Shown here: piece after piece, positions 51,900 through 59,922 of the stretch | Position numbering within the stretch: the first letter of the stretch is position 1 | Layout: the number at the start of each line of letters is the position of its first letter | Assembly: GCA_017434755.1 (NCBI GenBank) | Contig: JAFRER010000006.1 | Span: 97,886-161,885, forward strand | Source: Oscillospiraceae bacterium | Lineage (GTDB): Bacteria; Bacillota; Clostridia; Oscillospirales; Oscillospiraceae | Direction: 5' to 3' | DNA length: 64,000 nt | The notes under the pieces: model-generated | The model's database searches: none | What the model was told of the DNA's origin: nothing | The model's input: only the letters and a program-made list of their open reading frames with translations | Position numbers and translations under genes: made by a program

Positions 51900-53861
51900 A
51901 TGACGAAGAAACAGAAAAAGATGCTCTGGCGCATTATTACAGCCGCGGTGCTGATGGTCGCGCTGCACTTTGCCGTGAAAGCCTTCGGGGAAAAGGTGCA
52001 CGAGCCGCTATGGTTCCTCCTGTACCTGATCCCGTATCTCACCGTCGGCTACGACATCCTGCTCAAGGCGGGAAAGGGCATCCGGAATAAACAGGTATTC
52101 GACGAGAATTTCCTCATGGCCGTTGCGACCATAGGAGCTATCGCCATTGCGCTCATCAACAAAAGCGGGGATTATACCGAGGCCATCGCCGTCATGCTCT
52201 TCTATCAGGTGGGCGAGCTGTTTCAAAGCTATGCCGTGGGCAAAAGCCGGAAAAACATCAGCGCCCTCATGGACATCCGTCCGGACTACGCCAATGTGGA
52301 GCGGGACGGGGAGCTTGAGCAGGTGGATCCAGATGAGGTGGAAATCGGCACCGTCATCGTCGTAAAGCCTGGGGAGAAGATCCCCATCGACGGCGTGGTG
52401 GTCGAGGGTGTGAGCACGCTGGACACCAGCGCCCTCACGGGCGAGAGCGTCCCGCGCGAGGTGCGGCCGGAGGACGAGGTCATCAGCGGCTGCATCAACC
52501 TCAGCGGCCTGCTGCGGCTGCGCACTACGAAGGAATTTGGAGAGTCCACGGTCTCAAAGATCCTCGATATGGTGGAGAACGCGACCTCGCTGAAATCGCG
52601 CTCCGAGGCCTTCATTTCCCGCTTCGCCCGTGTGTATACCCCTGCTGTCTGCATCAGTGCGCTGGCGCTGGCAGTACTTCCTCCACTGTTCCTCCTCCTG
52701 CGGGGACAGGCTCCCGGCTGGGGCGACTGGATCTACCGCGCGCTGACCTTCCTTGTCATTTCCTGCCCCTGCGCGCTGGTGATCTCCATCCCGCTGAGCT
52801 TCTTCGCGGGAATCGGCGGCGCGAGCAGGGAGGGTGTGCTCGTCAAGGGCTCGAATTATCTGGAGGCTCTCTCCAAGGTGCAGACCGTGGCTTTTGACAA
52901 GACCGGTACGATGACAAAGGGCGTGTTCGAAGTCAACGGCATCCATCACAGCAGCATGGACAACGACGGGCTTCTCGAACTTGCCGCCCATGCGGAGCTG
53001 TACTCCACGCATCCCATAGCCCTGAGCATACGCAGAGCCTGGCTGGACGGAGCAGTCTTCCGGGATGACGGAGACCCCGCGGAAAAGGCAGACACTTCAG
53101 GAAGAACGATCGACACAGACCGCGTTTCCGATGTGAAGGAGATCGGAGGAAACGGCATCACGGCGCTGGTGGACGGCAGGCTGGTCGCCTGCGGGAACAC
53201 GAAGCTGATGGACAGCCTCGGCATTGCATACATAGACTGCCACGAGCTTGGAACGATCGTCCATGTGGCGGTGGACGGCGCCTATGCCGGACACCTGCTC
53301 ATATCCGACATCATCAAGCCCACAGCGAAGGAGGCGATCAAAGCTCTCCACGCCGCCGGCGTGACGAAGACCGTCATGCTTACGGGAGATGCGAAAAAGG
53401 TGGGCGAAGCGGTCGCAGAGGAGATCGGCATCGACAAGGTGAAGGCCGAGCTCCTGCCGGGCGATAAGGTCGCGGCGGTGGAGGAGCTGCTGGCGAAAAA
53501 ACCGGAGCGCTCCGTCCTGGCCTTTGTGGGCGACGGCATCAACGACGCACCGGTGCTGACGCGCGCCGATGTGGGCATCGCTATGGGTGCTCTCGGCTCG
53601 GATGCTGCCATCGAGGCGGCGGACGTGGTGCTGATGGACGATGATCCGAAGAAGATCTCCCTCGCCATTCGTATCGCAAAAAAATGCATGCGCATCGTCT
53701 ATGAGAACATCTGGTTCGCTATCGGGGTGAAGCTGATCTGCCTTGTACTCGGCGCGCTGGGCATCGCCAATATGTGGCTGGCGATCTTCGCGGATGTGGG
53801 CGTGATGGTGCTGGCCGTGCTCAACGCCATCCGCGCGCTGTTCACGAAGAATCTTCGATAG
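51900..53861 (+). CDS. P1B-2-type Zn/Cd/Pb-transporting ATPase
   Basis: 653 aa. Motifs: TGES (actuator), CPCALVIS (membrane metal site, about 287), DKTGTMTKG (phosphorylated Asp, about 333), MLTGDAKKVGEAVAEEIGI, GDGINDAPVLTRADVGIAMG and, in the last helix region, WLAIFADVGVMVLAVLNAIR. CPC plus the DxG motif in helix 8 identifies the zinc/cadmium/lead group (CadA/ZntA) rather than copper pumps. No N-terminal HMA domain, replaced by the separate upstream gene. It exports metal at the expense of ATP. AAAGGTGAT precedes the ATG. Confidence 0.95.
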   Translation: MTKKQKKMLWRIITAAVLMVALHFAVKAFGEKVHEPLWFLLYLIPYLTVGYDILLKAGKGIRNKQVFDENFLMAVATIGAIAIALINKSGDYTEAIAVMLFYQVGELFQSYAVGKSRKNISALMDIRPDYANVERDGELEQVDPDEVEIGTVIVVKPGEKIPIDGVVVEGVSTLDTSALTGESVPREVRPEDEVISGCINLSGLLRLRTTKEFGESTVSKILDMVENATSLKSRSEAFISRFARVYTPAVCISALALAVLPPLFLLLRGQAPGWGDWIYRALTFLVISCPCALVISIPLSFFAGIGGASREGVLVKGSNYLEALSKVQTVAFDKTGTMTKGVFEVNGIHHSSMDNDGLLELAAHAELYSTHPIALSIRRAWLDGAVFRDDGDPAEKADTSGRTIDTDRVSDVKEIGGNGITALVDGRLVACGNTKLMDSLGIAYIDCHELGTIVHVAVDGAYAGHLLISDIIKPTAKEAIKALHAAGVTKTVMLTGDAKKVGEAVAEEIGIDKVKAELLPGDKVAAVEELLAKKPERSVLAFVGDGINDAPVLTRADVGIAMGALGSDAAIEAADVVLMDDDPKKISLAIRIAKKCMRIVYENIWFAIGVKLICLVLGALGIANMWLAIFADVGVMVLAVLNAIRALFTKNLR

Positions 53862-53948
53862 GCCTTCTGCCGGGGATTGACGGCACGCTCCGGTGCGCTT
53901 ATGATGACATTTGAAGGTGAAAGACCCGCAGGAAACGGAGGCTCGGAT

Positions 53949-54683
53949 ATGGTCGGAACAAAGTATTACGAAATCCTTCAGAGAGGCTTGCCTGAGGGGC
54001 TGACCGTCGCACGGCTGGTCCACGGCGTCTCCTGGACGGCCGCCGTGCTCAGCGACGGAAGCACGGGTGTCGCCATGCACACCTCGGGAGAGACCGTGCC
54101 GCGGATGTTTGCAGATATGACCGGCCTGCCCCTGACCGAGGCCGGGAAAGCACTGATGTCCTGGAACATGGAGGAGGCGAGCGAGGCTCTTGCTGCGGTG
54201 AACGCGTATTACAACAGCCGCGCGGAGGACTTCGTAAAGCAGGAAGCAAAAACGCTGGATGGTCTTGACCTGCGCGGGAGGACCGTGGGCATGGTCGGAA
54301 AGATGATCGGCCACGGGAACATGACTGCGGAGGACTTCGATTGCGTGAAGAAGCTCTATGTCATGGACCGGGAGGAAAAGCCGGATACCCTGCCCGACAG
54401 TGCCAGCGAATACTATCTGCCGCTCTGCGATCTCGTGATCATAACGGGGAGCGCGGCCATCAACAAAACCCTTCCGCGGCTGCTGGAACTGAGCCGGAAC
54501 GCGCAGGTGATCCTGACAGGGCCGAGCGTGAGCTGCTGCCCGGCACTGATGGAACTGGGGATCGATCGGCTGCACGGCCGTTTTTTCACACAGCCGGAGA
54601 CCATGCTCGCGGCGATCGTGGAAAAGAGAACTTCCGTAAACGGATTCTCGCTCCCGTATCTGGTGGACAGGATAATAACATGA
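53949..54683 (+). CDS. DUF364/DUF4213 putative heavy-metal chelation protein
   Basis: 244 aa. The N-terminal DUF4213-like part contains VHGVSWTAAVLSDGSTGVAMHTSGET; the C-terminal Rossmann-like DUF364 has GRTVGMVGKMIGH, YLPLCDLVIITGSAAINKTLPRLLEL and VILTGPSVSCCPALMELGIDRL. The family is proposed to chelate metal or metal cofactors. Its position right after the P1B ATPase supports a metal link. The ATG at 53949 has GGAGG seven bases upstream. Confidence 0.9.
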   Translation: MVGTKYYEILQRGLPEGLTVARLVHGVSWTAAVLSDGSTGVAMHTSGETVPRMFADMTGLPLTEAGKALMSWNMEEASEALAAVNAYYNSRAEDFVKQEAKTLDGLDLRGRTVGMVGKMIGHGNMTAEDFDCVKKLYVMDREEKPDTLPDSASEYYLPLCDLVIITGSAAINKTLPRLLELSRNAQVILTGPSVSCCPALMELGIDRLHGRFFTQPETMLAAIVEKRTSVNGFSLPYLVDRIIT

Positions 54684-54728
54684 TCGGGCTGCGCTCTTGC
54701 AGAGCAGATACGGCTTCATACAGGGCAT

Positions 54729-54761
54729 GAAAAACGGGCATCGTTCAGATGCCCGTTTTTT
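54729..54761. terminator. Bidirectional terminator
   Basis: AAAAACGGGCATC-GTTCA-GATGCCCGTTTTTT between the convergent DUF364 gene and metI. Confidence 0.92.
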
Positions 54762-54771
54762 GATCTTATTC

Positions 54772-55485
54772 TTATTCCAATTTGTTTTTGAGTCTTTTAT
54801 CCGAGCGGATCGCGAGCTTCGTGCCGCAGGTCTGGAACAGCTGGACCAGCAGGATAAGCAGGATGACTGCGAAGATCATGATCAGGTATTTATACCGGTA
54901 GTATCCGTAATTCAGGGCGATCTTTCCCAGACCGCCGCCTCCGATTATTCCGCTCATGGCGGAGTATCCGAGGACGGTCGTGATGGCGATCGTGGCGTTG
55001 GACAGCAGCGAGGGGATGCTCTCGGGGATCATGACCTTGGTTATGATCTGCAGCGGCGAGGCGCCCATGCTCTGAGCCGCTTCTATAATATTGGGATCGA
55101 CGTCCCGGAGGCTGCTCTCGGTGAGCCGCGCGATGAACGGGAAGGCAGCGATCACGAGAGGCACGATGGTCGCCGGAGTGCCAACGACCGTTCCGACGAT
55201 GGTCCGCGTGATCGGGAATACGAGCACCATCAGGATGAGGAAGGGGACCGAGCGCAGAAGATTGATGATCACGCCCAGGGTCTTCAGGATCCAGGACGGC
55301 AGCGGCAGAACGCCGTTTTTATCCCCGGCGACAAGAAGCACGCCGAGCGGAAGGCCGATGAGGATGGCGAAGAAGGTGGAGAGAACGGTCACGTACACGG
55401 TCTCCCAGATGGCAAGCGGGAACTCGGAGAGAAAGACTTTTACCGCGGTCTCCCACGCCTCGGAAGTAAAAGCGTTTTCAAACAT
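54772..55485 (-). CDS. metI: Methionine ABC transporter permease
   Basis: 237 aa, five to six helices. The permease signature EAAQSMGASPLQIITKVMIPESIPSLL (EAA loop contacting MetN) is clear, plus YVTVLSTFFAILIGLPLGVLL and TVLGYSAMSGIIGGGGLGKIAL. It forms the membrane channel for methionine uptake. Its start overlaps the metN stop by eight bases, showing translational coupling. Confidence 0.96.
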   Translation of the reverse strand: MFENAFTSEAWETAVKVFLSEFPLAIWETVYVTVLSTFFAILIGLPLGVLLVAGDKNGVLPLPSWILKTLGVIINLLRSVPFLILMVLVFPITRTIVGTVVGTPATIVPLVIAAFPFIARLTESSLRDVDPNIIEAAQSMGASPLQIITKVMIPESIPSLLSNATIAITTVLGYSAMSGIIGGGGLGKIALNYGYYRYKYLIMIFAVILLILLVQLFQTCGTKLAIRSDKRLKNKLE

Positions 55486-56491
55486 TCACGGGCACCTCCC
55501 TTGCGATCACGCCGGGCATCTGCTGCAGATAGTCGATGGCAGTCTGCACGTTCTCCGGCCCGCCCGTGATACCGAGAAGCATGGAACCGTAGGAGCCGTC
55601 TCCTATGCTTCTCGTGGACGCGTAGGAGATGTTCGCGGCGATGCCCTTGTCGATCGCCAGCTGGGCGATCAGCGGGGTTGCCGTCGCTTTGGCGCCGTTG
55701 AACACCACCCGGATGAAGACCTCCTCGCTGTCGCGCGCGATGACGGGGTCGGTATCCCCCTCGGGGAAGACGAGTTTTCTTGCCGCTTCCGTCTTCGGGT
55801 TGGAGAACACCTCGCCCACTTCACCCTGCTCTACTACGGTACCGTTCTCCAGGATCGCAACATGTCTGCAGACGGATTCGACCACGCTCATCTGGTGGGT
55901 GATGACGATGATGGTGATGCCGAGCTTCCCGTTTATCTCGCTGAGCAGATCGAGGATGGAACGCGTGGTGGTGGGATCGAGCGCGCTGGTGGCCTCGTCA
56001 CAGAGCAGGACCTCCGGCGAGGTGGCCAGCGCTCTGGCGATCGCCACTCTCTGCTGCTGGCCGCCGGAAAGCTGAGCCGGATAGACGTTCGCCTTATCTG
56101 CCAGACCGACCACCTCGAGCAGTTCCGTCGCTCTTTTCACGGCCTCTCTGCCCCGGATCCCGGCCAGCTCCATCGGGAAGCACACATTCTTCAGCACGGT
56201 GCGCTGCATGAGCAGATTGAAGCCCTGAAAGATCATCGTGATCTTTCTTCTGGCCTCACGAAGCGCCTTCCCGTCGAGCTGCACCATATCCGTGCCGTCG
56301 ATCACGACAGTCCCTTCCGTCGGCCTTTCGAGCATGTTGATGCACCGCACGAGCGTGCTCTTGCCGGCTCCGCTCATGCCGATGATGCCGAAGATATCGC
56401 CGTCCGGTATCGAAATATCCACATTCTTCAGGGCTTCAACGGCACCGTCGGCTGTTTTGTAAGTTTTGGAGAGATTCTTTATCTCTATCAT
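55478..56491 (-). CDS. metN: Methionine ABC transporter ATPase with NIL domain
   Basis: 337 aa. Walker A GMSGAGKSTLVRC, Q-loop FQGFNLLMQRTVLKNV, signature LSGGQQQRVAIARALA, Walker B VLLCDEATSALDP and switch His ITHQMSVVE. The C-terminal 75 residues (VRVVFNGAKATATPLIAQLAID...) are the NIL ligand-binding domain through which methionine inhibits transport. It energises uptake with MetI and MetQ. Confidence 0.96.
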   Translation of the reverse strand: MIEIKNLSKTYKTADGAVEALKNVDISIPDGDIFGIIGMSGAGKSTLVRCINMLERPTEGTVVIDGTDMVQLDGKALREARRKITMIFQGFNLLMQRTVLKNVCFPMELAGIRGREAVKRATELLEVVGLADKANVYPAQLSGGQQQRVAIARALATSPEVLLCDEATSALDPTTTRSILDLLSEINGKLGITIIVITHQMSVVESVCRHVAILENGTVVEQGEVGEVFSNPKTEAARKLVFPEGDTDPVIARDSEEVFIRVVFNGAKATATPLIAQLAIDKGIAANISYASTRSIGDGSYGSMLLGITGGPENVQTAIDYLQQMPGVIAREVPVNV

Positions 56492-56558
56492 CCTGCAAGT
56501 TATCCTCCCAAAGGCGGGTGTTTCTCCCGCCTTTGATCTTTGCGGTCAGGACCGCAGT

Positions 56559-57404
56559 TTATTTGATTTCGCTGAGACTGGTGAGCTTTCCGGAATAGAT
56601 GCCGAGCGGCTCCACATGGATGCCGGCCACGGAGACGATATGGGTCCCGTTCTGGGCATTGAAGTCATTGAGATAGGGAACATGCTGGAAATAGTTCGCG
56701 TCGATCTCGCTGCTTTCCACAACGTTGTTGGGCTGGACATAGTCGGTGAACTCCACGATCTTGAGGGTGATGCCCTTCTGGGCAAGGATGTCCTTCGCAA
56801 CGGCAAGCACCTCAGCATGGGGAGTTGGGGAGGCGGCGACCGAAATCTCGGCGCCATTCAGCGCTTCGTAATCGATCGAGGGATCGAAGCCGTCGGTGGG
56901 ATCCTCCACAACGGAGATCACGGCGCCGTCATAGGTTGCGGTGATGTAATCGGCCACCTGTTTGCTCAGAAGAGCGGCGGCAAGAGCCTGGACGATGGGT
57001 TCGTTCTCCCTGCCTTCCTTCACGCACAGGATGTTCACGTAAGCCGAGGAGGAACCCTCGAGTCCCAGCGCGTCGGCGGACGGGTTGAGTCCCGCCTCAA
57101 GGGCGTAGTTGCAGTTGATGACGGCGAAGTCCACGTCTTTGCGAACGTTGGCAAGCTGCGCGGCTTCGACTTCGTTGAACTTGATGTTGTACGGGTTTTC
57201 CGCGATATCCAGGACCGTGGCCGTGATGCCGGCACCGTCCTTGAGCTTGATATATCCGAGATCCTCAAGGAGCAGGAGCGCTCTGGCCTCGTTGGTGGTG
57301 TCATTCGGGATGGCGATGGTGATGGATTTGGAGCTGCTGCTTCCGCAGGCGCAGAGAGTGAATATGAGGACCGTAACGATGACGGCGGCAATTATTTTTT
57401 TCAT
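56559..57404 (-). CDS. metQ: Methionine-binding lipoprotein MetQ, circularly permuted
   Basis: 281 aa. Lipobox LCAC follows the signal peptide. The order of the family's halves is reversed. The segment that normally forms the middle and C-terminus comes first (ITIAIPNDTTNEARALLLLEDLG, TVLDIAENPYNIKF, NYALEAGLNPSADAL). The normal N-terminal segment comes last (ISVAASPTPHAEVLAVAKDIL, VEFTDYVQPNNVV, DANYFQHVPYLNDFN, GIYSGKLTSLSEIK). Canonical MetQ reads ...YSKKIKSLDEL then xxVPNDPTN..., so the cut is exactly between these two. AAAGGAG precedes the ATG at 57404. Confidence 0.93.
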   Translation of the reverse strand: MKKIIAAVIVTVLIFTLCACGSSSSKSITIAIPNDTTNEARALLLLEDLGYIKLKDGAGITATVLDIAENPYNIKFNEVEAAQLANVRKDVDFAVINCNYALEAGLNPSADALGLEGSSSAYVNILCVKEGRENEPIVQALAAALLSKQVADYITATYDGAVISVVEDPTDGFDPSIDYEALNGAEISVAASPTPHAEVLAVAKDILAQKGITLKIVEFTDYVQPNNVVESSEIDANYFQHVPYLNDFNAQNGTHIVSVAGIHVEPLGIYSGKLTSLSEIK

Positions 57405-57475
57405 GTTTATTACTCCTTTGATCAATTGTTGTTGTTTATATGTGATGTGACCCTGTCAGAAGGGCATGTGGTGAT

Positions 57476-57556
57476 TCAGCTGCAGCATATGCCCGAAGGC
57501 ATTCGCCGGCCCGGCATTCGGTCACGGATCAGGTAATAAAACACAGGCTTTTTCAT
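57476..57556 (-). CDS. Small ORF between attenuator and metQ
   Basis: 26 codons (MKKPVFYYLIRDRMPGRRMP, then SGICCS) with a strong AGGAGG nine bases before the ATG. It lies after the leader terminator and 71 bases before metQ. It may be a second leader peptide, a microprotein, or a chance ORF behind a spurious ribosome site. Confidence 0.4.
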   Translation of the reverse strand: MKKPVFYYLIRDRMPGRRMPSGICCS

Positions 57557-57577
57557 CTTTTTCTTCCTCCTGAAAAC

Positions 57578-57607
57578 AAAAAACGGGAAGCTCCGAAGAG
57601 CTTCCCG
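57578..57607 (-). terminator. metQNI leader terminator (attenuator)
   Basis: On the minus strand, CGGGAAGCTC-TTCG-GAGCTTCCCG followed by TTTTTTGTTTT. It begins 25 bases after the Met-rich leader ORF and about 170 bases before metQ, so transcription must pass it to reach the transporter. CTTCC at 57624-57628 could pair with its GGGAAG arm, and CAGATGA / TCATCTG (57632-57639 and 57610-57616) can form a preceding hairpin. Confidence 0.88.
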
Positions 57608-57631
57608 GCAGATGACAGTATGATCGGAAGA

Positions 57632-57733
57632 TCATCTGGAAAGCGGATCGGATAAGGCAGCACGAACAGACATACGCATGCAACGCATGCCCATGCACAT
57701 TTCCATCATCATGCTGCGGGATCCGAAAATCAT
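57632..57733 (-). CDS. Methionine-rich leader peptide of metQNI
   Basis: 33 codons starting at the ATG at 57733, with AAAGGA eight bases upstream. It reads MIFGSRSMMMEMCMGMRCMR and then MSVRAALSDPLSR. Nine residues are Met, eight of them between codons 8 and 21, including a run of three. It begins about 30 bases after a near-consensus promoter and ends just before an intrinsic terminator. This is the layout of leader peptides in classic ribosome-mediated attenuation (trp, his, leu), here with Met codons before a methionine importer. Confidence 0.75.
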   Translation of the reverse strand: MIFGSRSMMMEMCMGMRCMRMSVRAALSDPLSR

Positions 57734-57763
57734 GCCCGTTTTCCTTTCGTTTTTGATAAGCAA

Positions 57764-57792
57764 ATCATAGCTGGGCGTTCCGCGTTCGTCAA
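57764..57792 (-). promoter_or_regulatory. metQNI promoter
   Basis: TTGACG (57787-57792) and TATGAT (57764-57769) on the minus strand with exactly 17 bases between. It would start transcription near 57757, giving a leader RNA of about 350 bases before metQ. Confidence 0.85.
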
Positions 57793-57890
57793 CTGTTTTT
57801 TTCTTTTTCCACAATTCTGACGAACTTTACCCTCCGGATCGGGAAAAGATTGGTAAAAAATCCAAAGCTTTTTGTACGGGAAAGAATCAA

Positions 57891-57920
57891 TTGAAATCAT
57901 CGTTTTCCTGTGGTTATACT
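57891..57920 (+). promoter_or_regulatory. Promoter for the racemase gene
   Basis: TTGAAA (57891-57896), 18 bases, TATACT (57915-57920), 24 bases before the ATG. Confidence 0.7.
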
Positions 57921-57944
57921 AAAGAAAAAGAAAGGAGGCGGAGC

Positions 57945-58595
57945 ATGAAGGTTGCTGTGATAGCCGGCACGCCGGTGGATACCCGGATGGGCGTGGATTA
58001 CCTGCATCGGAAGGATCCCTCGATCGGGACGCTTTCCTATCCCTGCGCAGCAGATCCGCGGGGATGCCATCTGTTCCAGATCTCCGGGACAGAGGAAAAA
58101 CAGACTTATATCGAAACGATCTACCGCAAGGCAATCGGAGACGGAACGGAGCTTTTTTTCGTCTACTGCAATTCGCTTTCATCCTCCGTGGATTTCGACA
58201 GCATATCCGATAAGTACGGCGTGCTGACCGTAACGCCCATGTCCGCCTACGGCCGGATCGCCGAAAAGTATGACACGATCGGGGTGCTGGCGGCAAACAA
58301 CCAGTGCACGAAGGGGATTGAGGACCGCTTCACGGCGGTGAACCGGAAGGGGACCGTCATCGGGATCGGAAATCTGAAGCTTACCGAAGCTGTCGAGCAG
58401 GGGAGAGATCCCGCGGAGATCGCGGAGCGATTCGCGTTCGGCCGGATGTGCGGGATGTTCGAGGCAAACGGGTGCGAGGCGATCGTCCTCGGCTGCACGC
58501 ACTTCCCTTATTTCATCAAAGAACTCTCGGCGCTGACCGCATTGCCTGTCATCGACCCCGCGGATATCATGTATGAAAGCCTGACCGGACGCTGA
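57945..58595 (+). CDS. Aspartate/glutamate racemase family protein
   Basis: 216 aa. Two catalytic-type Cys regions are present: FVYCNSLSSSVDFD (about residue 71) and IVLGCTHFPYFIKEL (about 185), as expected for PLP-independent Asp/Glu racemases. VLAANNQCTKGIEDRF is a variant of the usual TxxTxxSxxY block. It would interconvert an amino acid's enantiomers or a related hydantoin; exact substrate unknown. AGGAGGCGGAGC precedes the ATG. Monocistronic; the spacer to larC has no hairpin. Confidence 0.87.
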   Translation: MKVAVIAGTPVDTRMGVDYLHRKDPSIGTLSYPCAADPRGCHLFQISGTEEKQTYIETIYRKAIGDGTELFFVYCNSLSSSVDFDSISDKYGVLTVTPMSAYGRIAEKYDTIGVLAANNQCTKGIEDRFTAVNRKGTVIGIGNLKLTEAVEQGRDPAEIAERFAFGRMCGMFEANGCEAIVLGCTHFPYFIKELSALTALPVIDPADIMYESLTGR

Positions 58596-58631
58596 TACCG
58601 GATGCCGGGCTGACAGATATTATTATAATAC

Positions 58632-58660
58632 TTGAAGAAAACTATGCCCTGTGATAGAAT
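58632..58660 (+). promoter_or_regulatory. larC promoter
   Basis: TTGAAG (58632-58637), 17 bases, TAGAAT (58655-58660) with TG two bases upstream. The leader of about 75 bases has a CGGTGCGGATC / GCATCGTCCGG-type imperfect hairpin. Confidence 0.6.
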
Positions 58661-58743
58661 CAATATCGGACGGTGCGGATCAGCTTCCGCATCGTCCGGT
58701 TCCATATTCAGACTAAGTATTCTTTTTCGGAGGTGCTGAACCG

Positions 58744-59922
58744 ATGAAAACCATTTTTCTGGACTGCGGCATGGGCGCGGCGGGGGACATGCTCGCGGCG
58801 GCCCTGCTGGAACTGCTTCCCGAACCGGAGCGGATGCTGGACAGACTGAACGGACTCGGACTGCCGGGCGTCGTTTATGAGCGTGAGATCGTAAAGCGGA
58901 ACGGGATAAGCGGTTCGCAGATGCATGTCCGGATCGAAGGCGACGAAGAGGGCAGCGGGCACGAACACGCACATGTCCATGGTCACACCGGACTCAGGGA
59001 TATAGAGCAGCGTGTCGGCTCGATGGACATTCCCGCCCCCGTGAAAGATGACATTCTCGCCGTGTTCCGCCTGGTTGCGGACGCGGAGAGCAAGGTGCAC
59101 GGAAAGCCCGTGCCGGAGATCCATTTCCATGAGGTCGGCTCGGTCGATGCGATCGCGGACATTACGGCCGTCTGCATGATACTGGATGAACTTGCTCCCG
59201 ATGCGATCCTTTCCTCGCCGGTCCACGTCGGCTGCGGCACGGTGCGCTGCGCCCACGGCGTTCTGCCGGTGCCTGCTCCCGCAACGGCCGAGATCCTCAA
59301 AGGAGTACCGATCTACGGCGGCAGGATAGAAGGGGAACTGTGCACGCCGACGGGCGCCGCGCTTCTGAAGCACTTCGTCACCCGTTTCGGGGATATGCCC
59401 GCCATGGAGGTCGGGAAGATTGGCTACGGCATGGGAAAGAAAGAATTCGAGCGGGCGAACTGCCTCCGCGCTTTTCTCGGTAAGACGGCCGATAACAGGG
59501 ATACGGTCTGTATCCTTTCCTGCAACGTGGACGACATGAGCGCCGAGGACATCGGCTTTGCGCTGGAAAGATTGCTCGAGGCCGGCGCGAGAGATGCGTT
59601 TACCGTCCCGGTCGGCATGAAGAAGAACCGCCCCGGCATCATGATCTGCGTGATCTGCGACGTGCCGGAGAGCGACAGGCTGGCCGCCGAACTGTTCAAA
59701 TATACCTCCACCATAGGCATACGCAGGATGGAGAGTGAAAGATACGTGCTGGAACGCAGCGAGAACTGCCTGGACACACGATACGGTACGGTTAGAGTGA
59801 AACGGTCGCACGGATACGGCACCGACAAGGAAAAGATCGAATACGAGGATCTTGCGCGCATTGCCCGTGAGCAGGGCAGGAGCGTGACCGAGATTCGGAA
59901 AGAACTGGAGAAGAAACTATGA
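58744..59922 (+). CDS. larC: Nickel-pincer cofactor insertion protein LarC
   Basis: 392 aa. FLDCGMGAAGDMLAAALLEL at the start, the His-rich metal region HEHAHVHGHTGLRDIE, IHFHEVGSVDAIADI, and GVLPVPAPATAEILKGVP are hallmarks. LarC inserts nickel into the pyridinium-based pincer nucleotide used by lactate racemase and related enzymes. Here LarC1 and LarC2 parts are one continuous frame, with no programmed frameshift as in Lactiplantibacillus plantarum. No larA, larB or larE is in the window. The stop overlaps the next start (ATGA). Confidence 0.93.
   Translation: MKTIFLDCGMGAAGDMLAAALLELLPEPERMLDRLNGLGLPGVVYEREIVKRNGISGSQMHVRIEGDEEGSGHEHAHVHGHTGLRDIEQRVGSMDIPAPVKDDILAVFRLVADAESKVHGKPVPEIHFHEVGSVDAIADITAVCMILDELAPDAILSSPVHVGCGTVRCAHGVLPVPAPATAEILKGVPIYGGRIEGELCTPTGAALLKHFVTRFGDMPAMEVGKIGYGMGKKEFERANCLRAFLGKTADNRDTVCILSCNVDDMSAEDIGFALERLLEAGARDAFTVPVGMKKNRPGIMICVICDVPESDRLAAELFKYTSTIGIRRMESERYVLERSENCLDTRYGTVRVKRSHGYGTDKEKIEYEDLARIAREQGRSVTEIRKELEKKL

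Noticed and set aside
57405-57760. SAM riboswitch (S-box) or Met T-box before metQ
   Set aside because: No S-box core or T-box GGTGG-type sequence is visible; a Met-rich leader ORF plus terminator explains the region better.
58744-59922. Programmed frameshift within larC
   Set aside because: The frame is continuous from LarC1-like to LarC2-like parts; no slippage is needed.
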